From: Deltaproteobacteria bacterium
Lineage (GTDB): Bacteria > JAEEML01
Direction of reading: 5' to 3'
DNA: 11,707 nucleotides
Assembly: GCA_016283195.1 (NCBI GenBank)
Contig: JAEEML010000099.1
Coordinates: 1 to 11,707 of the forward strand
This document shows positions 7,820-11,707 of this stretch, one piece after another; position 1 is the first letter of the stretch; every line of letters begins with the position of its first letter. The position numbers and the translations under genes were made by a program. Below the pieces are notes generated by a model, which saw only the letters and a list, made by a program, of their open reading frames with translations, did not search any database and was not told where the DNA came from.

Positions 7820-7972
7820 TCACACATATGGCGGATGTATAATGGCCAAAAATGGCTTGCTTATAAAAGCAGCTACGCACGTGACAAAACCATCATTGCC
7901 TTTTTGGCGCCCTGCCATAGCCATTCCTTAAAAAAACTTTAAACTCGTCGCCATCGGCGAAAATATAGCTCA

Positions 7973-8000
7973 AGTTTATGCTGGGAGAATTTGTTGTCAA
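7973..8000 (-). promoter_or_regulatory. possible leftward promoter TTGACA-N16-TAAACT
   Basis: The minus strand has a perfect TTGACA (8000-7995) and, 16 bases on, TAAACT (7978-7973). No gene is obvious immediately downstream, so it might drive a small RNA or a long leader for the lipoprotein gene. Speculative. Confidence 0.25.
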
Positions 8001-8024
8001 GGAAAAATAAAACAGTCTTATAAA
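7994..8024 (+). promoter_or_regulatory. possible distal promoter of the glmS-type gene
   Basis: TTGTCA at 7994-7999 and TATAAA at 8019-8024 are separated by 19 bases, longer than ideal. It would give a leader of about 140 bases. Its -35 box overlaps the -35 of a possible opposite-strand promoter. Confidence 0.25.
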
Positions 8025-8063
8025 GAGCGCAATTTACTTATGACGGATTTGTCCGCGAAGCTT

Positions 8064-8092
8064 TTGAGGCAATATTTTTAGCCAGATAAGAT
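8064..8092 (+). promoter_or_regulatory. possible proximal promoter of the glmS-type gene
   Basis: TTGAGG (8064-8069) and TAAGAT (8087-8092) are spaced by exactly 17 bases, each matching four of six consensus positions. Transcription would start near 8099, giving a leader of about 74 bases that includes the hairpin at 8138-8157. Confidence 0.35.
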
Positions 8093-8137
8093 TATCATTG
8101 AAGCTCTTCGTCCATAGGGGTAGAAAGCCCATTTAGC

Positions 8138-8157
8138 GGCCGCCGCTTTCGGGGGCC
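8138..8157 (+). promoter_or_regulatory. GC-rich leader hairpin before the glmS-type start codon
   Basis: GGCC-G-CCG, loop CTTT and CGG-G-GGCC form a stem of seven G-C pairs with one G/G mismatch. It ends 15 bases before the ATG and just before the ribosome site (TGAGG at 8163-8167). It could affect translation or RNA stability. It does not resemble the glmS ribozyme. Confidence 0.35.
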
Positions 8158-8172
8158 ATAAATGAGGTTTTT

Positions 8173-10818
8173 ATGTGCGGAGTAATTGGTTTAGTTTGTG
8201 AAAAATATCGTGATGACCTGGGTGAAATTGCCGCTAGTCTTTTAAAAACGCTGGAATATCGCGGATATGACTCCACTGGCGCGGCTATTCAGGGGCGCGG
8301 CACGCAAAAAGAAGACATTATTTTGCGTAAAGATGTGGGGGCGCCCAGCGAGATGGTGCACAAACTCGGCATTACCGCTCTCGGCGGCGAGCTCTTTTGC
8401 GGCCAGGTGCGCTGGGCCACTTTCGGAGCGGTGACCAGGGAAAATTCCCAGCCGCATCTCGTTGATTGCCACACTTTGCTCTATGGTGCCCACAACGGCA
8501 ATGTTACCAACTGTGACACGCTTAAAGAGTGGCTTTTGGGCCAGGGCCATAAGGTACTTTCCGATAACGATGGCGAAATGGTGGTGCACACAGTGGAGCA
8601 CTTTTTTGCCGCCGCGCTGGAAGAACTGGCGGAGGCAAAGCGCTCTCTCGCGGAAGAGCGACGCCGGGCCATGCGCCGGGCCATTTACGAAGCCAGCCGG
8701 CTACTGGAGGGCTCTTATGCAGCGGTGATTGCCGATCCGCTTACCAAAACCATGTGGGCCATCAAAAAAGGCTCCAGCCTCTACTTTGGCTTTGGTGGGG
8801 AAGGGGCGGAAGGCGCTTTGGCTATTGCCTCTTCCGATCTCTCTTCAATTTTAAAATTAACGCGCATTTTGCTCCCCTTAAAAGAGGGAGAATTTGTGGA
8901 ATATACTGCCGGCTATCACAAGCTTTTTGCCATTTTGCCGGGCCCTGATGCCGAAAAAATCCGCGAGATCAAAAGAGATCCGGTGCGTAGTCGCCTGCGG
9001 GCTGCCGATACCGCTTTAAATGCCAAATTCAGCTCTTTTATGGAACAGGAGATAAATTTTGAGGCCCATACCATAAAAAATGTGCTCACTATGTTTGCTG
9101 GCGGCAGTGAGGCTTCTAAGGTTTTGCACCCCTATATTGCCGAGCTTTTTAATGAGGATAATGAGCGTTTTGCGGCAGCACTTGAGGCTCTTTTGGATAA
9201 ATATCAGGATGCCGATATCAAAAAAGCCTTTCATGAGCTTATTGACTTGCCGGTTTTTCAAAAGATTTTGCGCGAGATACCGGAGAAGCTCAAAAACGAA
9301 GGCACCGACTCTACGCCGGAGCAACTGGCCGACCGCCTGGTTTCTTCCGAACAGGGCTTTTTGGCCGATTTACTCTATATGGCTCGTGATCGTGATGACC
9401 TTTTGGCTGTGCGCCTTTTGGATGTGTACCTGGAGCAGGGCGAAGTGCGCGAATTTTTAGCTAAAGTGCATGATTTTATTGAAATAGTAAAACATGCTCT
9501 TGCCGGTAACAGCTCTATTTATATGGTTTGTTGCGGCACCTCTTACCATGCGGCCAAGGCGGCAGCTCTTTTCTTTAATGAGCTCTCCGGTGTGGAAATA
9601 TGCCCCATTTTGCCCGGTGATTTTCGGGCGCAATATGCGCACTCTCTGCGTGATGGCGATATTTTTATTGCCGTGAGCCAGAGCGGCGAGACCAAAGACC
9701 TCATTGATGTTATTAATTCCATCATCGCTTCCGGCAAAGATATCCGGCGCATTGCCGTGGTGAATAATGTCAATTCTACTCTGCCGCAGGAGAAGTGCGA
9801 GCTCACCATTCCTCTCATGTGCGGCCAGGAAATTGCCGTGCCGGCCACCAAGAGCTTTATCAACCAGCTGGCGCTTTTTTATTGCCTGGCCATGCGTCTT
9901 GGGGAAGAGCGCCTCAAGGATATGAATCCCGAATTGCCATTTGCCAGAGATTTGCGCGCCCGGCTGACTACCGAAGAAGAAAAACTGGCAAAATTGCCGC
10001 TACTTATCTCTGAAACCATTGCCTCCACCGAGTCGCAAATAGAATTGGCGGCGCGCCTTCTTTATTTGACGCCCAGTATTCATGTTCTTGCCACCAGAAT
10101 ATCGGCGGTGGCCATGGAAGGGGCGCTTAAAATCCGCGAAGTGGTTTTGAATCACACTCAAGGCTATGAAACATCGGAATTTAAGCATGGTCCCAATACC
10201 ATTTTGGGCTTTAATACCATTATGGGGCCGCAAAGTGTCAGCCGCTTACTTAGCCATTTGGGGGCCACTTTGGCCGCGCTTATTACCGAGTGTGGCAAAA
10301 AGGATCTCTCTGCCACCGAAGCGGCGCACCTGGTGCAAGCGGCCAGTGATTCTATTTTTGCTCATAATGCAGTGCCGCTGGCCCTGAATGCCGAGGAAAG
10401 CGCCATTTTTGCCAAAACAGTGAAGCGCAGTGCTCTTATTGATGAGCTAAGAGACGATTACCCGCTGATTTTTATCACCGGCCCGGATGAGCTCGATGAA
10501 GCGCTCACTATTTCGGCCATCAATACTCACAAAATCCGCGGGGCGCTTACTGTGGTGATAGCCGAAGAAAATCCGGCACTTAGACAGGCAGCCACCAAGC
10601 CGCCGATGGATAATCCGGCCTATAATTCCGTTTACATTCCGCTGCCGCGCACCAACAGCACATTGCAAACTATCTTTTCGGCCACAGTGGTGATGCAGCT
10701 TTTGGCTCTTCGCATGAGTAGCCTTAAGAGCCACTATTTAGATCGCCTGGGCATTAAAGATCACGGAGTGCACCCCGATGTGCCCAAGAATGTGAGTAAG
10801 TCTATTACGGTGGATTAA
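8173..10818 (+). CDS. glmS: glutamine-fructose-6-phosphate aminotransferase, long variant
   Basis: This enzyme makes glucosamine-6-phosphate from fructose-6-phosphate and glutamine, the first step towards UDP-GlcNAc for peptidoglycan and LPS. The N-terminal class II glutaminase domain starts MCGVIG with nucleophile Cys2 and contains EYRGYDSTG, RWATFG, SQPH, HNGNVTN and SDNDGE. Two SIS (sugar isomerase) domains follow, with CGTSYHA near 454-460, S502-Q-S-G-E506, and EGALKIREVV to FKHGP (672-674). By comparison with E. coli GlmS the isomerase residues are kept: K653, E656, H672 and C-terminal K876 in KSITVD. At 881 residues it is about 270 longer than the usual 609. Extra sequence lies between the glutaminase and first SIS domains (about 100 residues near 310-450), after the HGP motif (about 100, near 690-800), and a charged helix near 150-175. 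RWATFG replaces the common RWATHG. The symbol reflects family; a specialised paralogue is possible. Confidence 0.88.
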   Translation: MCGVIGLVCEKYRDDLGEIAASLLKTLEYRGYDSTGAAIQGRGTQKEDIILRKDVGAPSEMVHKLGITALGGELFCGQVRWATFGAVTRENSQPHLVDCHTLLYGAHNGNVTNCDTLKEWLLGQGHKVLSDNDGEMVVHTVEHFFAAALEELAEAKRSLAEERRRAMRRAIYEASRLLEGSYAAVIADPLTKTMWAIKKGSSLYFGFGGEGAEGALAIASSDLSSILKLTRILLPLKEGEFVEYTAGYHKLFAILPGPDAEKIREIKRDPVRSRLRAADTALNAKFSSFMEQEINFEAHTIKNVLTMFAGGSEASKVLHPYIAELFNEDNERFAAALEALLDKYQDADIKKAFHELIDLPVFQKILREIPEKLKNEGTDSTPEQLADRLVSSEQGFLADLLYMARDRDDLLAVRLLDVYLEQGEVREFLAKVHDFIEIVKHALAGNSSIYMVCCGTSYHAAKAAALFFNELSGVEICPILPGDFRAQYAHSLRDGDIFIAVSQSGETKDLIDVINSIIASGKDIRRIAVVNNVNSTLPQEKCELTIPLMCGQEIAVPATKSFINQLALFYCLAMRLGEERLKDMNPELPFARDLRARLTTEEEKLAKLPLLISETIASTESQIELAARLLYLTPSIHVLATRISAVAMEGALKIREVVLNHTQGYETSEFKHGPNTILGFNTIMGPQSVSRLLSHLGATLAALITECGKKDLSATEAAHLVQAASDSIFAHNAVPLALNAEESAIFAKTVKRSALIDELRDDYPLIFITGPDELDEALTISAINTHKIRGALTVVIAEENPALRQAATKPPMDNPAYNSVYIPLPRTNSTLQTIFSATVVMQLLALRMSSLKSHYLDRLGIKDHGVHPDVPKNVSKSITVD

Positions 10819-10871
10819 AATCACTCTTTCCATTTTGCCATACATTCCTATATTAGCTGGTTCAAAGTAGG

Positions 10872-10918
10872 TGGCGTTTTTCATTATGCAAGGCAAAAAC
10901 GCCTTGCATAATGCGCCA
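10872..10918. repeat. large palindrome downstream of glmS-type gene
   Basis: A perfect 13-base inverted repeat (CATTATGCAAGGC at 10882-10894, GCCTTGCATAATG at 10901-10913) has a 6-base loop. TGGCG (10872-10876) and CGCCA (10914-10918) extend the stem past a TTTTT bulge. A competing 9-base pairing is GGCGTTTTT (10873-10881) with AAAAACGCC (10895-10903). No U tract follows on either strand, so a classic terminator is unlikely. It looks like a dispersed palindromic repeat or a structured RNA. Confidence 0.8.
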
Positions 10919-10920
10919 TA

Positions 10921-10938
10921 CCGGCTCAATATTGCCGG
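10921..10938. repeat. small hairpin CCGGC/GCCGG
   Basis: Perfect 5-base arms flank an 8-base loop, two bases after the large palindrome. It may belong to the same structured element. Confidence 0.4.
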
Positions 10939-10955
10939 GAGCACAAGCGTGCGTG

Positions 10956-10987
10956 GGTGGTAATAAATACTCATAAACTGAGCCACC
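10956..10987. repeat. bulged hairpin GGTGG...CTCA/TGAG-CCACC
   Basis: GGTGG (10956-10960) pairs with CCACC (10983-10987) and CTCA (10970-10973) with TGAG (10979-10982), leaving a 9-base bulge on the left arm. It is the third fold in a row after 10872 and ends 17 bases before the RhuM-like start codon. Confidence 0.35.
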
Positions 10988-11004
10988 AGCATCGGGATGA
11001 TGAG

Positions 11005-11178
11005 ATGAAAACAGAAGTTGTGTTATTTTCTGCCGTGGATATTGAGCTGGAAGTACCCATTTCACCGGAGCAGGATACAGTGTGGTTAAACAGAGCGCAA
11101 ATGGCCGAGTTGTTTGACCGCGATATAAAGACAATAGGCAAGCATATTGCTAATAAATATGCCCCTCTCTATTTGTAA
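11005..11178 (+). pseudogene. RhuM-like gene, truncated after about 50 codons
   Basis: The frame from the ATG at 11005 encodes 57 residues. Residues 1-50 match the conserved N-terminus of the RhuM (virulence RhuM/Fic-associated) family: ELEVPISPEQDTVWLNRAQMAELFDRDIKTIGKHIAN, the helix-turn-helix-like DNA-binding part. Full RhuM proteins are around 300 residues or more, so most of the gene is missing. After IGKHIAN the sequence changes to KYAPLYL and stops within a palindromic element at 11162-11191. The TAA falls in the hairpin loop. I see no continuation of RhuM sequence afterwards in the window. RhuM genes often travel in mobile or genomic-island regions. A short functional DNA-binding peptide cannot be excluded, but a decayed gene is more likely. 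Confidence 0.7.
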
Positions 11179-11191
11179 AAATGGAGAGGGG
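11162..11191. repeat. 13-bp hairpin element that ends the RhuM-like frame
   Basis: CCCCTCTCTATTT (11162-11174) pairs with AAATGGAGAGGGG (11179-11191), one T-G wobble included, around the loop GTAA. There is no U tract after it on either strand. GGTGAG follows, and GGGTGAGG with a second AAAATGGAGAG recurs about 40-50 bases later, so it looks like a compact repeat unit rather than a terminator. Confidence 0.65.
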
Positions 11192-11242
11192 GTGAGAAGT
11201 CAATAATTTCCGATACTTGTCTGGGTGAGGGAAAATGGAGAG
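11178..11242 (+). repeat. 11-bp direct repeat AAAATGGAGAG (two copies)
   Basis: Copies lie at 11178-11188 and 11232-11242, start to start 54 bases. The first is the right arm of the hairpin at 11162-11191. The second has no matching left arm beside it. GTGAG occurs after the first and before the second. This may mark the extent of one inserted element. Confidence 0.5.
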
Positions 11243-11259
11243 CGAGGCTCTAAGCTCGG

Positions 11260-11707
11260 TTACTCACCAATAACCATGCACTCCACCCGGTTGCCCTCTT
11301 CATTATCAATCACGCTATAGCAGAGCTCTTCGGGGCGGGCATCCGCAGCGGGGATATAAGTGAGGCTTTGAATAGTGGCTGGTATAGTAACTTCGCTCAA
11401 TATTTTTACTTGCGGGCGATTTCCCGCATTGGGGGCACATAGCGGTATCTTGCTTCCATTCGTATCTTTAAAAGATATCTTCATTAGCCCACCTTCTGTA
11501 CGGCCATTATATTTATCAAAATAAGATATATAAAGAACATCTTGGCCGTTAGTGGCTATACCAGTAATATTGTGGCTAAACTTCTGTATATTTTCATCGC
11601 AATTGATGTTCCAAATAATATTATTTTCGTCAGCGGTGTCTAAATAATTGTTACACCAATCAAACAGCTTAAAGCCTTCATCTTCCTCCATAGCGGCAGA
11701 AAAATTG
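11260..11707 (-). CDS. hypothetical protein, C-terminal part (5' end outside window)
   Basis: The frame is open to the right edge (residues NFSAA or similar precede the first ATG at 11691), so this is probably the last 149 or so residues of a longer protein. I do not recognise the family. The segment has alternating strand-like stretches (NITGIATNGQDVLYISYFD, GGLMKISFKD, VKILSEVTIPATIQSLTYIP), consistent with a beta-rich or propeller-like fold such as an exported repeat protein. It has four cysteines (WCN, NCDE, LCAP, ELCYS) plus one near the end (ECMVIGE). It is more AT-rich by eye than the glmS-type gene. It converges on the RhuM remnant. No terminator is evident after its stop. Confidence 0.6.
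   Translation of the reverse strand, partial: NFSAAMEEDEGFKLFDWCNNYLDTADENNIIWNINCDENIQKFSHNITGIATNGQDVLYISYFDKYNGRTEGGLMKISFKDTNGSKIPLCAPNAGNRPQVKILSEVTIPATIQSLTYIPAADARPEELCYSVIDNEEGNRVECMVIGE

Larger units (their letters stand above)
7769..8172. other. 404-base divergent intergenic region
   Basis: This separates the leftward lipoprotein gene from the rightward glmS-type gene. It holds the lipoprotein promoter at its left end and candidate rightward promoters at 7994-8024 and 8064-8092. Small hairpins lie at 7858-7871 (TGCTT-ATAA-AAGCA), 7948-7960 (TCGCC-ATC-GGCGA) and 8138-8157. Frames of 29 codons (plus, 7842-7931) and about 35 codons (minus, near 7998-7890) exist, but neither has a convincing ribosome site and I do not call them genes. 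Confidence 0.5.

Noticed and set aside
7842-7931. 29-codon plus-strand frame between the lipoprotein and glmS-type genes
   Set aside because: There is no good ribosome site, no recognisable family and no downstream partner. It could be a remnant but cannot be supported.
8040-8081. 13-codon frame (MTDLSAKLLRQYF) in the glmS-type leader as a leader peptide
   Set aside because: It has no ribosome site, no run of a regulatory codon and no attenuator structure after it.
8242-10734. Multiple frames on both strands inside the glmS-type gene
   Set aside because: They are overlaps of one long, motif-confirmed coding region, with no ribosome sites and no family features.
10882-10913. Palindrome as an intrinsic terminator of the glmS-type gene
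   Set aside because: The stem is strong but no T tract follows on either strand.
10862-11134. Minus-strand frame of 90 codons across the palindromes and RhuM remnant
   Set aside because: It runs through hairpin sequence and antisense to a recognisable RhuM N-terminus, so it is most likely non-coding.
11225-11260. Partial hairpin (CGAG...CTCG) after the edge gene as a terminator
   Set aside because: The pairing is only four bases long with mismatches, and no proper U tract follows.

Overview
The window comes from a Gram-negative bacterium. It contains two lipoproteins with clear lipoboxes, two Sec-type signal peptides, the C-terminal half of an RND-type exporter and a tRNA gene with an encoded CCA end. 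The tRNA promoter (TTGACT, then CTATATAAT) and the mixed base composition would fit an alphaproteobacterium, but this placement is tentative and nothing here fixes the genus.

Layout. (1) Positions 1-2518, plus strand: a tightly overlapping trio made of the end of an MMPL/RND-family membrane transporter, a PhnD-like periplasmic binding protein and a TatT-like helical-repeat lipoprotein. Together they look like an envelope export or trafficking system that has borrowed parts usually seen with ABC and TRAP importers. (2) Positions 2558-6421, minus strand: a copper operon read as copA (Cu(I) P1B ATPase), a small CopZ-type chaperone, a secreted cysteine-rich HExxH metallopeptidase and a calcineurin-like metallophosphoesterase. 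The last three are joined by 4-base overlaps. A tRNA-Arg(CCU) gene with its own promoter lies 41 bases upstream of copA on the same strand, so the two may share a transcript. (3) Positions 6692-7768, minus strand: a monocistronic lipoprotein of unknown function with its own promoter. (4) Positions 7769-8172: a 404-base divergent regulatory region. (5) Positions 8173-10818, plus strand: an unusually long (881 residue) GlmS-type glucosamine-6-phosphate synthase that keeps its catalytic residues but carries roughly 270 extra residues, mostly in two blocks. (6) Positions 10819-11260: a repeat-rich area with a strong palindrome that can fold two ways, two further small hairpins, and a RhuM-like gene cut off after 50 codons exactly where another palindromic element begins. 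(7) Positions 11260-11707, minus strand: the C-terminal part of an unrecognised protein that runs off the right edge.

The most promising leads are the RND/PhnD/TatT trio, the long GlmS variant, the metallopeptidase-phosphoesterase pair appended to the copper operon, and the palindromic elements around the broken RhuM gene. No CRISPR array, transposase or integrase was seen, and no convincing intrinsic terminator.
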